A stretch of DNA of 64,000 bases, taken from an uncultured Bacilli bacterium. GTDB lineage: Bacteria > Bacillota_I > Bacilli_A > RF39 > UBA660. Within the stretch, counting starts at the first letter, position 1; every line of letters starts with the position of its first letter. The notes beneath the pieces were generated by a model, which was given only the letters and a program-made list of their open reading frames with translations, was not told where the DNA came from and made no database searches. The position numbers were made by a program, and so were the translations under genes. Below are positions 41,848 through 51,191 of the stretch, piece by piece. The DNA lies in assembly GCA_934086485.1 (NCBI GenBank), contig CAKOIF010000007.1, positions 1-64,000 of the forward strand, given 5' to 3'.

Positions 41848-42817
41848 TATAAATAAGGATGTATACAAAAAAATATTTAAATTAATTAAAAAATATGATG
41901 AAATAGTTCTTGCTAGACATATTGGACCAGATCCAGATGCCGTTGCAAGTCAAATTGCTCTTCGTGACTCTATTAAACTTACATTCCCAAATAAAAGAGT
42001 ATATGCAGTCGGTGCGGGTGTAAGTAAATTTAAGTACTTAGGCTCTTTAGACAAACCTGATTTTAATAGTTTAACAAATAGTCTTTTGATAGTACTTGAT
42101 GTACCTAACTTCTATAGAATAGATGGAGCTGACGATTTAGATTATAAAGATATAGTTAAAATAGATCATCACCCTAAAGAGGATATTATAGGTACAGCGG
42201 ATTTTACATCAAGTGATTATTCCTCAACATGTGAAATGGTTGCAAATCTTATTTATGAAACAAAACTTGTTATGGATAAAGATATTGCTGAAAAACTATT
42301 TTTAGGAATTGTTTCTGATAGTGAGAGATTTTTATTTAAAAATACTACTGCTGGAACATTTGAAATGGCTGCAAAATTATGTAAAGATTATAATCTTGAT
42401 TTTACAAATCTTTATGCAAATCTATACCAAAAAAGTTTTAATGAATGTAAGTTTGAGGCTTATATAATAAATAATTTAATAATTACTGATAATAAGTTTG
42501 GATATATTTTAATTGATAATAAAGTAGTCGAAGAATATAAAGTAGATTTATCTGCGGCATCAGTACTTATAAACAATTTTAATTTTATTGAGGAATTAAA
42601 TGTATGGTGTTTTATTACCTATGATGAAAGAAATGAAATATATAAAGTAAATATTCGTTCAAGAGGACCTATTATTAATGAAGTTGCCTCTAAATATAAT
42701 GGTGGTGGACATCAATATGCATCTGGAGCAAGAATAAGTGAAAAGAAAGATGTTGATGCTTTAATAAAAGATTTAGATGAAGTAGCATCAAATTATCTTG
42801 CTGAGGAACAAAATTAA
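41831..42817 (+). CDS. nrnA: DHH-family bifunctional oligoribonuclease / PAP phosphatase NrnA
   Basis: NrnA degrades short oligoribonucleotides and 3',5'-bisphosphates. The DHH motifs are 'ARHIGPDPDAVASQ', 'LLIVLDVPNF', 'VKIDHHPKED' and the DHHA1 'NGGGHQYASGARIS'. The start is uncertain: TTG 41831, inside ackA, or GTG 41840. Length about 325 fits the family. Confidence 0.92.
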   Translation: MKWVININKDVYKKIFKLIKKYDEIVLARHIGPDPDAVASQIALRDSIKLTFPNKRVYAVGAGVSKFKYLGSLDKPDFNSLTNSLLIVLDVPNFYRIDGADDLDYKDIVKIDHHPKEDIIGTADFTSSDYSSTCEMVANLIYETKLVMDKDIAEKLFLGIVSDSERFLFKNTTAGTFEMAAKLCKDYNLDFTNLYANLYQKSFNECKFEAYIINNLIITDNKFGYILIDNKVVEEYKVDLSAASVLINNFNFIEELNVWCFITYDERNEIYKVNIRSRGPIINEVASKYNGGGHQYASGARISEKKDVDALIKDLDEVASNYLAEEQN

Positions 42818-42819
42818 AC

Positions 42820-43539
42820 TTGAAAATAACTAGTATAAAATTAAATAAAAATGGTAAGTATGTAGTAACAATTGATAATGAAAAATATAATTTATATCAA
42901 GATACTATTTTAAAATACTTACTTTTTTCTAAAAAAGAAATTGATAAAACTTTATTTGAAAATATAATAAAGGATAATAACTTCTATGATGCATATTATA
43001 AAATTATTAAATTTGTAAGTATTCGTCTTCGAACTGAAAATGAAATTAGAAAGAAACTTAATACTTTATTTATTTTAAAAAAAGATCAAGATAAAATAAT
43101 TAATAAACTAAAAGAGCAAGGCTACTTAAATGATGAATTATATATAAAATCATATATAAATGATAAAATTAATCTTTCTTTAGAGGGACCAGAAAAAGTA
43201 AAAAGAGATTTATTAAAAAATGGTTTTAAAAAGGAAGACATTTTAAAATATTTATGTTTATTTGAGGATATTAATGAAGAGAGAATAAATAAAATAATTA
43301 ATAAAAAACTTAAAGCAAATCATAACTTATCTAAAAAAATGTTTATTGTTAAAGTAGGGAATGATTTAAGAAATTTAGGTTATACCAATTATAGAGAAAT
43401 ACTTGATAATATTGATTTTGATGATAAAGATATTTATCAAAAAGAATATGATAAAATATATAATAAACTTATAAAAAAATATCCACCTGAAAAGGCAGAT
43501 ATTCTTACAAAACAAAAACTTTATACAAAAGGATTTTAA
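42820..43539 (+). CDS. recX: Regulatory protein RecX
   Basis: RecX binds and modulates RecA filaments. The product is helical with the three-repeat pattern of the family; 'FVSIRLRTENEIRKKL' and 'GYLNDELYIKSYINDKINLS' are typical. At 239 residues it is slightly short of the longer Bacilli forms. TTG start directly after nrnA. A bidirectional terminator follows. Confidence 0.88.
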   Translation: MKITSIKLNKNGKYVVTIDNEKYNLYQDTILKYLLFSKKEIDKTLFENIIKDNNFYDAYYKIIKFVSIRLRTENEIRKKLNTLFILKKDQDKIINKLKEQGYLNDELYIKSYINDKINLSLEGPEKVKRDLLKNGFKKEDILKYLCLFEDINEERINKIINKKLKANHNLSKKMFIVKVGNDLRNLGYTNYREILDNIDFDDKDIYQKEYDKIYNKLIKKYPPEKADILTKQKLYTKGF

Positions 43540-43569
43540 AAAACATCAGTTTTGGCTGATGTTTTAATT
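43540..43569. terminator. Bidirectional terminator after recX
   Basis: AACATCAG and CTGATGTT pair around TTTTGG, with an A tract before and T-rich sequence after. Confidence 0.8.
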
Positions 43570-43962
43570 TTAATTATTTTTTGTAACTTTGAATGTAACA
43601 GTGGCAGTTCCACCAGTTGCAATATCACTAAGATTAACAGTAAGTAGTCCATTAGAATTATTATATGTATACTGACTTGATGTAGCTGCTGAACCATTAA
43701 TTGTAACACTATCTGGTACAAATGTAACAAGCGTAGTATCAAGAGTATCAGTAATTACTGGTGATGTATAAGTTTGTCCAGTAGTGTTATTAATAGTTAA
43801 AGTATAAGTAAGTTCACCATCAGCCCAAGATGTTTTATCAGCACTTTTAACTGCGGTTAAACCGTTTATAACATTCACCTCCAGTGTATTCGAAGTAAGA
43901 GTAGTAGTTTGTCCATTTATAGTTCCGGATACATTTGCTGTATTATTTAATTCATTTATCAA
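43570..43962 (-). CDS. Single DUF11-type repeat protein
   Basis: The 130-residue product is one DUF11/'conserved repeat' domain: 'AVKSADKTSWADGELTYTLT', 'TDTLDTTLVTFVPDSVTING' and 'GGTATVTFKV'. Such domains are usually found as tandem repeats in wall proteins, but here there is no signal peptide or anchor. RBS GGAGGT precedes the ATG. A related single-domain gene lies just upstream, and spore genes lie within a few kilobases, so a spore-surface role is possible, though untested. Confidence 0.75.
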   Translation of the reverse strand: MINELNNTANVSGTINGQTTTLTSNTLEVNVINGLTAVKSADKTSWADGELTYTLTINNTTGQTYTSPVITDTLDTTLVTFVPDSVTINGSAATSSQYTYNNSNGLLTVNLSDIATGGTATVTFKVTKNN

Positions 43963-44020
43963 TTTATTACCTCCATAATAATTATATGTTTTTAAAATTT
44001 TATTAATTAATTAAATAGTC

Positions 44021-44512
44021 CTATTTACGTGCAAAATTATTACAATTTCTAATTAAGATACTTGTTACTTTTACAGTGTTACTTGCTATATCATTTAAAT
44101 ATGCTGTATTATTTAATACAAAAACTTCATTTACTTTTTTAGAAACAGAGTAGGTAATTGTTACTATTTCATTTGCATTTATATTTAAATTATTAATTTC
44201 TAATTGACCTGTTGCTTTATTATAAGTAAATGGTAAAGTACTTCCGTTTACTAAAACACTACTTGGTATAACATTTGCATATTTTGGATTAATAACATCT
44301 TTGAAAGTACCATTAATAATATTTGAATTTGAATTATTTGTGATTATAATTGAATATTTTAATATTCCATCTGACCAAATATTTTTATTAGCTAATTTAG
44401 ATATAGAAAGTGGTGAACTTGGAACCTCAACAGAAATAATATTAGATGTTATAGTGGTATCTAAATTATTAATTTTACCAGTAACTAAAAAATTATTTAA
44501 AACAGTATTCAT
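44021..44512 (-). CDS. Second DUF11-type protein
   Basis: This 163-residue relative of the gene at 43570 has 'KLANKNIWSDGILKYSIIIT', 'VINPKYANVIPSSVLVNGST' and 'ANEIVTITYSVSKKV', plus a C-terminal extension with a cysteine and 'NNFARK'. It likewise lacks a signal peptide. Both genes begin with the same arrangement 'M(I/N)....N.....G.I' and are co-directional 58 bases apart, so they arose by duplication and may be co-transcribed. Confidence 0.75.
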   Translation of the reverse strand: MNTVLNNFLVTGKINNLDTTITSNIISVEVPSSPLSISKLANKNIWSDGILKYSIIITNNSNSNIINGTFKDVINPKYANVIPSSVLVNGSTLPFTYNKATGQLEINNLNINANEIVTITYSVSKKVNEVFVLNNTAYLNDIASNTVKVTSILIRNCNNFARK

Positions 44513-44542
44513 AAACCTCCATATTATAAAATATGCTTACAT

Positions 44543-44575
44543 AAAAAAAGATATCATTATAGATACCTTATTTTG
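44543..44575 (-). terminator. Terminator after the foldase gene
   Basis: On the minus strand GGTATC and GATATC pair around TATAAT, followed by seven T. Confidence 0.75.
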
Positions 44576-45602
44576 TAGTATTACTTGTTTTTTGTGTTAA
44601 AGATGCAAGTGTATTTGAAATATAATTTGAATATTGAGTAGCAAGTGTAGAATCTTCGATTTCCATACCTTTTTCTTTACGGTAATGTTGAAGAGCATTT
44701 ACAGAAATTGTATTATCATTTTTCATTTTTTCTTTTGCTAAAGTTTCAATAATTTGCTGTTTAACATCTTTTAATTCTTTTTTATCATAAGTTTTATTTC
44801 TCATTATAACATGATATCCATTGTCAGTTTTAAGGACTTCAGTGCTATATGCTCCATCTTTTAAAGAATATGCTTTATTTACAAGATTTGTGTATGAGTC
44901 TCCTAAAGTGGTTTTATTAACTTCACCTAAAGAACCACCTTTATCTTTTGTTGATTCATCTTCACTATATTTTTTAGCAAGTTCTGAGAAAGCATCAGCA
45001 ACTGATGAACCTTTTTTAACTGCATCTTTAAGTTCAGTAATGATTGATTTTGCTTTTGTTTCAGCTTCAGTTTCAGCTTTTTTCTTTTCATCATCAGTCA
45101 TTTTATCAGTAACTTGTGGTGTAATTAAAATATGACTAACTTCAATATCATTTTCCATATTTTTATAATAATTTTCAATTTCTTTGTCAGTTATTTTTTC
45201 TTTTGCATAAGCCTCTACAGCATAAGATTGCATATAGCTTAGATATACTTGTTCTTTATATTCATCTAAAGTAGAGAAACCATAATATTGTTGTATAGCT
45301 GCAAGTAATTTTTCTTCAGTTTCATAACTTTCTTTTAATCCACTTAAATAACTTTCTGAAGCTTTTTTTGCTTTTTCAATATTATCTTTAAAAGTTTCCT
45401 CTAAAACTTTTTTATCTATCATATTTACAAGTATAGATAAGGCATATTTGTCTTTCATTTGTGTATATAAATCATCTACACTGATTTTATCACCATTTTT
45501 AAAACTTACTACTGCATCCTTTCCATTTTCTAATTTTGGTACTTTTCCACATCCTGTTAAAAGAAGCGTAAGTGCCATAGCTAATACTATTTTCTTTTTC
45601 AT
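44568..45602 (-). CDS. prsA: PrsA-like peptidyl-prolyl isomerase lipoprotein
   Basis: PrsA helps fold secreted proteins outside the membrane. The signal peptide ends in a lipobox ('LTLLLTGC') with the lipidated cysteine at about residue 18. After an N-terminal SurA-like region the parvulin (PpiC) domain runs from 'VSHILITPQV' to 'GYHVIMRNKTYDKKE', including 'AKKYSEDESTKDKGGSLGEV'. Length about 344. I start at ATG 45602, five bases after GGAGG. Confidence 0.9.
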   Translation of the reverse strand: MKKKIVLAMALTLLLTGCGKVPKLENGKDAVVSFKNGDKISVDDLYTQMKDKYALSILVNMIDKKVLEETFKDNIEKAKKASESYLSGLKESYETEEKLLAAIQQYYGFSTLDEYKEQVYLSYMQSYAVEAYAKEKITDKEIENYYKNMENDIEVSHILITPQVTDKMTDDEKKKAETEAETKAKSIITELKDAVKKGSSVADAFSELAKKYSEDESTKDKGGSLGEVNKTTLGDSYTNLVNKAYSLKDGAYSTEVLKTDNGYHVIMRNKTYDKKELKDVKQQIIETLAKEKMKNDNTISVNALQHYRKEKGMEIEDSTLATQYSNYISNTLASLTQKTSNTTK

Positions 45603-45761
45603 CTTTACCTCCATAAGTTAATTATAGCAACTATAAGGGGAAAATACAATAAAAATAGGTTATTGTTAGAAATTATTATATGTAAAAGTAAACTAAATAT
45701 GAGTGTCAAAATTAATTATTTAGCATTTAATATTATGAAAAGACAAAAAGGAGGAATTTAT

Positions 45762-45848
45762 ATGAATCATTGTGGAAATGGTCTTGGAGCTGCGATTATA
45801 TTAGTATTATTTATACTTCTTATAATCATAGTCGGTGCTTATATTTAG
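45762..45848 (+). CDS. YjcZ/SscA-like sporulation micro-protein 1
   Basis: The 28-residue peptide 'MNHCGNGLGAAIILVLFILL' plus 'IIIVGAYI' has the Cys/Gly head and single hydrophobic helix ending VGA that typify YjcZ-family spore proteins. AAAGGAGGAA lies directly upstream. A longer in-frame extension from 45663 exists but lacks a ribosome-binding site. Confidence 0.7.
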   Translation: MNHCGNGLGAAIILVLFILLIIIVGAYI

Positions 45849-45857
45849 AGGTGTAAT

Positions 45858-45977
45858 ATGAGTTGTTGTAATAAAAAAAATCCAACAGAAAACTGTTTAA
45901 ATGGATTTAATAATTATTTTTTCATAGTATTAATTTTATTTATCTTACTTGCAATAATAATGGGACCAATTTTCTAA
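45858..45977 (+). CDS. YjcZ-like micro-protein 2
   Basis: A 39-residue peptide starts nine bases after the previous stop with AGAGGTG as ribosome-binding site. It has a Cys/Asn-rich head ('MSCCNKKNPTENCLNGFNNY') and a membrane helix 'FFIVLILFILLAIIMGPIF'. It lies between its sibling and a strong terminator, so the two form a small operon. Confidence 0.6.
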   Translation: MSCCNKKNPTENCLNGFNNYFFIVLILFILLAIIMGPIF

Positions 45978-45978
45978 G

Positions 45979-46003
45979 GAAAAGCAAATGCTTTTCTTTT
46001 TTT
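45979..46003 (+). terminator. Intrinsic terminator of the micro-protein operon
   Basis: AAAAGCA and TGCTTTT form the stem, followed by a long T run. Confidence 0.85.
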
Positions 46004-46028
46004 TGTGTTTAAGAATGATTTTGAAAGA

Positions 46029-46060
46029 AAAAAATGAACTAATTTCTAGTTCATTATAGG
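46029..46060 (-). terminator. Intrinsic terminator after the CapA gene
   Basis: On the minus strand AATGAACTAG and CTAATTTC..., i.e. TGAACTA/TAGTTCA, pair around GAAAT, followed by seven T. Confidence 0.75.
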
Positions 46061-47284
46061 TTTAATATTTATATTTTGATTAAGTGAAGTAAGAATATTT
46101 TTATAATCTTCATAAATATTTTTATAGTCTTTATTATATTCTTCACTCATTTTACTAAATGGTATTACTTTATAATCACGATGATTTTTATTATAAGTAT
46201 AAGTTAAATCAGCACCTAAGTTATCTACTTTAACTTCTGCACTTCCATCCTCATATGTTGTTTTTGTTATATCCATTGAAGCAAGAACTCCAACAACACC
46301 TTTATATCCAATTGAGGAAACTAAATCACCTTGATTAGAAATGAAGTTACCAAGTGAATAAAACACTACAGTATTTCCAATTATATCAAATGGTTGCAAA
46401 CAATGTGAATATGTTCCTAAAATGATATCAACACCTAAAGAGGCAAGATAATTTGCTATTTCTTTATTAGCTTGTGTAGGAACTGTTTCATACTCAGCAC
46501 TTGCTTTATGCCAATGCATTGCCACAATTATGACATCAACTTTAGTTTTTAAATCTTCAATTTCCTTTTTAGCAGTTTCTTCATCATATAAATCTATTTT
46601 ATATTTAATATTACTAACTGAATTATCAAGACCATTTAAAGTATTTGTATAATTTAAAAAACCATACTTAATTCCATTTTTTTCACCAATATTATATTTG
46701 TTTTCTTTGGTTTCATCTTCATTAAAACCATCAAATATAACATTTTTACTTTTCCAATAATTATATGAATTAGTAATACAAGTATCTGATGCATAAGTAC
46801 AATCAGCACTGTGATTTGAGGCAAGAGATACCATATTAAATCCAGCATCAACCATTGCATCACCAAATTCTGATGGAGAATTAAAATAAGGATAAGAACA
46901 ATAACCTGGCATATTATATTTACAATTAAATCTATCAGTTAGTTTACCACCAAAAACAGTTTCTTGATTATAATATTTTATATCATAATCTTTAATTTCT
47001 TCCTTAACAAGTTCAAGTTGTGGTGCAAAATTAAAACTTTCTGTAGAATTATCATAAGCACTAATATAAACAGGATTATGTAAAAGAGCATCACCAGTAG
47101 CCACTAAAGAGATTTTATTAACTATAGGGTAAGTAATCTTATTTTCATTAACAAATTTATTAAAATTAAAATCTTTACCACCATTATTATTAATTATTAA
47201 GTAGGAAACAACCACTAAAGCAATTAAAAATATAAATGTAAAACAAATTTTAATACTTTTTTTAATTCTTCTTTTCTTTTTCAT
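46046..47284 (-). CDS. CapA/PgsA-family metallophosphatase-like protein
   Basis: The 412-residue product has a basic N terminus, one membrane helix at about 12-32 and an extracellular CapA-type domain: 'SLVATGDALLHNPVY', 'NMVSLASNHSADCTYASD', 'DVIIVAMHWHKASAEY' and 'DIILGTYSHCLQPFDI'. Relatives take part in poly-gamma-glutamate capsule synthesis, but no capB/capC genes are visible here, so a polyglutamate role is not established. Four cysteines may form disulfides. It overlaps the HIT gene. Confidence 0.88.
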   Translation of the reverse strand: MKKKRRIKKSIKICFTFIFLIALVVVSYLIINNNGGKDFNFNKFVNENKITYPIVNKISLVATGDALLHNPVYISAYDNSTESFNFAPQLELVKEEIKDYDIKYYNQETVFGGKLTDRFNCKYNMPGYCSYPYFNSPSEFGDAMVDAGFNMVSLASNHSADCTYASDTCITNSYNYWKSKNVIFDGFNEDETKENKYNIGEKNGIKYGFLNYTNTLNGLDNSVSNIKYKIDLYDEETAKKEIEDLKTKVDVIIVAMHWHKASAEYETVPTQANKEIANYLASLGVDIILGTYSHCLQPFDIIGNTVVFYSLGNFISNQGDLVSSIGYKGVVGVLASMDITKTTYEDGSAEVKVDNLGADLTYTYNKNHRDYKVIPFSKMSEEYNKDYKNIYEDYKNILTSLNQNINIKPIMN

Positions 47285-47648
47285 AATAACTCACTACTAA
47301 ATTATATACTTCATCTACCTTTTTAGAAGGTTTAACCTTATAATTTGGCATAATGTGTAAGTGTAAATGTTTAATTTCTTGTTTATCACCATAGTTTATA
47401 GAAAATGTACATCCTTTTTCATTAGTAACGTCCATTAAAACTTTAGCATAATTTTTAGCAACCTCAAACATATGAGATAAAGTTTTTTCATCAACTTCAT
47501 AAATATCTTCAAAATGTTTTTTAGGAATAACTAAAGCATGTCCATCACAAATAGGGAATTTATCCATAATAAGTACTAAACTTTCATCTTCATAAACAGT
47601 CATTCTTTCTTTTTCATTTTGTGCAATATTGCAAAACAAACAATTCAT
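47262..47648 (-). CDS. HIT-family nucleotide hydrolase/transferase
   Basis: The histidine triad is 'KHLHLHIMPNYKV' near residue 95, and 'DGHALVIPKKHFEDI' is the family's N-terminal half. Two cysteines near the start ('CLFCNIA') resemble the zinc site of Hint-type proteins. At 128 residues it is normal size. It lies upstream of the CapA gene and overlaps its start. Confidence 0.93.
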   Translation of the reverse strand: MNCLFCNIAQNEKERMTVYEDESLVLIMDKFPICDGHALVIPKKHFEDIYEVDEKTLSHMFEVAKNYAKVLMDVTNEKGCTFSINYGDKQEIKHLHLHIMPNYKVKPSKKVDEVYNLVVSYYEKEKKN

Positions 47649-47677
47649 AATTACCTCCGTTAAAAATATTATATCAA

Positions 47678-49420
47678 TTATTTAAACCAAACACTACCTA
47701 AATTTACATTATCACTTTGTGGAGCAGGGTCAGGATATTCAAATTTTACAAGTAAAGGCATTTTAAATGCTGTACCAAAACATAAAGCATTACCTGGTAA
47801 AATCGATTTCATTTTTTCAGTATTTTCCTCACTCATAAAGGGAACAACCTTTTTAATATAAGCAATATCAGTAGGGTGAGTCATTTTAAATATTATAAAG
47901 TTATTACATTGACTTAATGTAGTTTCACTTATTTCTGATGGTCTTTGTGAAATAAGCCCTAAAAGTATACCATATTTTCTTCCTTCTTTAGCAATTCTTT
48001 CAAATATATTATAACCAAGTACATCACTATCAATATCATTTTGAACATATCTATGGGCTTCTTCGATAATGATATTAAATGGCTGTGAACCTCTTTCTTT
48101 TAAAGATGTAACATAATTAAATATTAATTTAGAATATATTTTTACAAGTGATTTACCAAGTCTTTCAGTAACATAATTAATATTAAAGTTAATTATTTGG
48201 GCTTTTTTACCATTTTGAGTATGTAATATTCTATCAATATAACTTTCTAAACTTATATACTGTGGATATTCAAAATATTTTTTATTATCACTATTTAATA
48301 TACTATCAAGTCTAACTTTTAAAATATTCATCATATTAAATACACTATCATTTTTCCATACACCTTCATCAATAAGAGCAAATTCTAAGGCATTTGATAC
48401 ATCTTGTAAAGTAAATGGAAAAGTTCCATCAGGAAGTGAAAAAGTTACTTCATCACCAATAAATTTTTGTAAAAAATCTGTTACTTGTTCAATGGCATTA
48501 ATTTTATTATGATCGTCCACTCTCATACATTGTCTAAATGTACGATAATATCCTGGTTCACTAATTTCACTTTCAAGATTTATTTCATCAGTATGAGTTT
48601 TAGTAAGAACACCGATAACTTGATCTCTTATTTGAGGTCCTGGTTTACCACTTATTATTATATCAAGAAGAGCTTTAGCTAAAATTGTATTTTTATAAGC
48701 CTTTACAGTTTCATCATTCTTTATAAATAAATTTACATATCTAAGGGTTTTTTCAATTAAACTTAATTGTGATTTATCATTTGCTTCGAGAAGCAGTGCA
48801 TATTCATCGACTCCTAAAAGCCATGGAGGTAAAAGAAGTATTTCATCATTACTATTTAAATCAGTATTATAAGTTTTATAGGCAAAAGATGGTTCATTAT
48901 TTAAGTAATTAAAGGCTTTTGCGTATTCACCATAAGCATCAAATATTATAATATTTGGTTTATCATTCATATTTTCACTTTTCATTAAATTTTGCATAAT
49001 TCTTGTAAAACCACAACTTTTACCACTTCCAGAGGATCCAAATATAGCAAAGTGTGATCCAAATAAACTATTGATATCAGCATTAATATAAGCATTTTCA
49101 TAAAATGGACTTTTACCCATAATTAAGTAGTTATTTTTAAAACCTACAATATTTTTTACAAAGTCATAATTAAGTAAATATATAACACTTGCAAAAGAGG
49201 GTTTTTCATCAAATCCATATACAAAGTCATTATTTTCTAATTTTCCTAAAATATTAACTTTACATTTTGTTAGACTAAGCTCAGTTATTTCTCCAATAAA
49301 AGATTTATTAGTATCCTTTATTAAAACATAAAGGTTTATTAAGTTAGCAGTTTTCTTTACATCAAGTGCAAGTTTAACCTCAATTTGATTATTAATAATT
49401 TGTTCAATAGTTCCTATCAT
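47678..49420 (-). CDS. HerA-like ATPase (DUF87 / FtsK-HerA superfamily)
   Basis: The 580-residue protein has an N-terminal HAS-barrel-like domain, Walker A 'FGSSGSGKSCGFTRIM' near residue 130, 'NIIIFDAYGEYAKAF', and Walker B 'FNIIIEEAHRYVQND' near 465 followed by 'YGILLGLISQRPSEI'. HerA hexamers move DNA, usually with the NurA nuclease; no NurA is beside it here. In other genomes such ATPases also appear in defence systems (for example with SIR2 partners), but the neighbours are ordinary genes. Confidence 0.85.
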   Translation of the reverse strand: MIGTIEQIINNQIEVKLALDVKKTANLINLYVLIKDTNKSFIGEITELSLTKCKVNILGKLENNDFVYGFDEKPSFASVIYLLNYDFVKNIVGFKNNYLIMGKSPFYENAYINADINSLFGSHFAIFGSSGSGKSCGFTRIMQNLMKSENMNDKPNIIIFDAYGEYAKAFNYLNNEPSFAYKTYNTDLNSNDEILLLPPWLLGVDEYALLLEANDKSQLSLIEKTLRYVNLFIKNDETVKAYKNTILAKALLDIIISGKPGPQIRDQVIGVLTKTHTDEINLESEISEPGYYRTFRQCMRVDDHNKINAIEQVTDFLQKFIGDEVTFSLPDGTFPFTLQDVSNALEFALIDEGVWKNDSVFNMMNILKVRLDSILNSDNKKYFEYPQYISLESYIDRILHTQNGKKAQIINFNINYVTERLGKSLVKIYSKLIFNYVTSLKERGSQPFNIIIEEAHRYVQNDIDSDVLGYNIFERIAKEGRKYGILLGLISQRPSEISETTLSQCNNFIIFKMTHPTDIAYIKKVVPFMSEENTEKMKSILPGNALCFGTAFKMPLLVKFEYPDPAPQSDNVNLGSVWFK

Positions 49421-49535
49421 ATCAATACCTCTTTACTCTAAAAATATTATATCAAAACCAGTTTTCTTTTACAATAAAATGTGATTGATTATTTTATTTA
49501 TGTGTGGTAACCTTATTATAGAAAAGAGGTTTGTG

Positions 49536-51089
49536 ATGAAAAGTGAAAAAGGTAAAAAGATTATTATAGGTATTTTAAGTATTGTTTTAATTGTGGGTAT
49601 TACTATTACTATTTTATCTAAATTAAATAAGAAAAATACTATAAATACAAATGGAAAAACATTTAGTTCAGAATATAAATTAACTGATAATGATTTGCAG
49701 TTATTAGATTTATATTTTTTAAAGGCAGAAAATAAAGAAAGTAATATGGTTTATAGTCCAATTTCAGTAAAATATGCACTTGCAATGCTTTCTGATGCTG
49801 CAAAAGGTGATAGTAAAAGTCAAATTGATTCAGTATTAGGTAAATATACTCCGAAAAAATATATTAATAGTAATAATGTTTCTTTTGCAAATGCAATGTT
49901 TATTAGAGATAGTTTTAAACAAAGTGTAAAAGAAAGTTATGCAGATTTAATAAAGGAAAAATATAATGGGGAAGTAATTTATGATAGTTTTGATAGTCCA
50001 AATAATATTAATTCTTGGGTTTCAGATAAAACATTTAATCTAATAAATAATTTAATGGATGATGTTTCAAATAATAATTTTATGCTAATAAACGCTCTTG
50101 CAATTGATATGAATTGGAACTATTTAATCCAGCCAATTTTAACTGATAATAATAGTTCAGATTTTCAAAAGAAAGTTTATGATAAAAAACATTTTAATTT
50201 TGCTGCTTGGCACGTTGATTACTTACATCAAGATTTAAATTCAATGTATATAAGCTCTATTGCAGGTGATGAATACCCAATTATGAAGTTTAATAATAAA
50301 GATGTTCAGTCTTTAAAATTTGGTGCCTCAATTAATAATTATGATATTGTTAATGATTTAGGTAAAGAAAACATTCGTAAGGAAATTACTAAAGAATATG
50401 AAAAATGGGTTAGTGATGATTATTGTGAAATTGGAGATTATGAAGAAACAACTTCATTTGTAGATAACTTTATTAAAGAATTGGATTCAAATTATAAAGA
50501 TGTTGGTAGTTCTACAGATTTTAAATTTTATGATGATGATAATGTTAAGGTATTTGCAAAATCTTTACAAGAATATGATGGCTTAAATTTAGAGTATGTA
50601 GGTATTATGCCTAAAAATGATAATTTAACAAGTTATATTGAATCATTAAATGTGAGTGATGTAAAAAATATTTTTAATAGTTTAAAAGAAATAAAATTAG
50701 ATAATTTTGAAAAAGGTTATATTACTCAAATTAAGGGAAATATTCCATTATTTAAATTTGATTATGAACTTGATTTAAAAAAGGATTTACAAAATATTGG
50801 AATTAATGATGTATTTACCTCAAGAGCAAATTTATCTAATTTAACTGATGATAAAGTAATTATTAATCCAGTGCTTCATAAAGCTACAATCGAATTTTCT
50901 AATGAAGGAATAAAAGCATCCGCAGCAACTTCTATCGGAGGCTTCGGGGCAATTGATTGTAGTTTTGAACATTTATATAAAGTTCCCGTAAAGGTTATTG
51001 ATCTAACTTTTGATAAACCATTTATCTTCTTTATTAGAGATACTAAAACTGGCGAAATATGGTTTACAGGAGCAGTATATAATCCATAA
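49536..51089 (+). CDS. Membrane-anchored serpin
   Basis: After an N-terminal membrane helix (about residues 6-28) the protein is a serpin: 'MVYSPISVKYALAMLSDAAK' (helix B/C region), 'IKGNIPLFKFDYELDLKKDL', the hinge 'EGIKASAATSIGGF' of the reactive-centre loop and the final 'PFIFFIRDTKTGEIWFTGAV'. The small-residue hinge suggests an inhibitory serpin; the target protease cannot be read off, though the loop around 'GGFGAID' would hold P1. ATG 49536 with AGAGGT is preferred over an upstream ATG. Serpins are sporadic in bacteria and known in some gut species. Confidence 0.9.
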   Translation: MKSEKGKKIIIGILSIVLIVGITITILSKLNKKNTINTNGKTFSSEYKLTDNDLQLLDLYFLKAENKESNMVYSPISVKYALAMLSDAAKGDSKSQIDSVLGKYTPKKYINSNNVSFANAMFIRDSFKQSVKESYADLIKEKYNGEVIYDSFDSPNNINSWVSDKTFNLINNLMDDVSNNNFMLINALAIDMNWNYLIQPILTDNNSSDFQKKVYDKKHFNFAAWHVDYLHQDLNSMYISSIAGDEYPIMKFNNKDVQSLKFGASINNYDIVNDLGKENIRKEITKEYEKWVSDDYCEIGDYEETTSFVDNFIKELDSNYKDVGSSTDFKFYDDDNVKVFAKSLQEYDGLNLEYVGIMPKNDNLTSYIESLNVSDVKNIFNSLKEIKLDNFEKGYITQIKGNIPLFKFDYELDLKKDLQNIGINDVFTSRANLSNLTDDKVIINPVLHKATIEFSNEGIKASAATSIGGFGAIDCSFEHLYKVPVKVIDLTFDKPFIFFIRDTKTGEIWFTGAVYNP

Positions 51090-51090
51090 T

Positions 51091-51126
51091 AGTACCTGAC
51101 ATTCATTTGATGATTGTCAGGTTTTT
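51091..51126 (+). terminator. Intrinsic terminator after the serpin gene
   Basis: ACCTGACA and TGTCAGGT pair around an AT-rich loop, followed by six T. Confidence 0.85.
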
Positions 51127-51191
51127 TAATATTATTTTTTTATGAAACTTTTGCCCATATCCTGCATACATTACATTAGGAAGGTGATATG

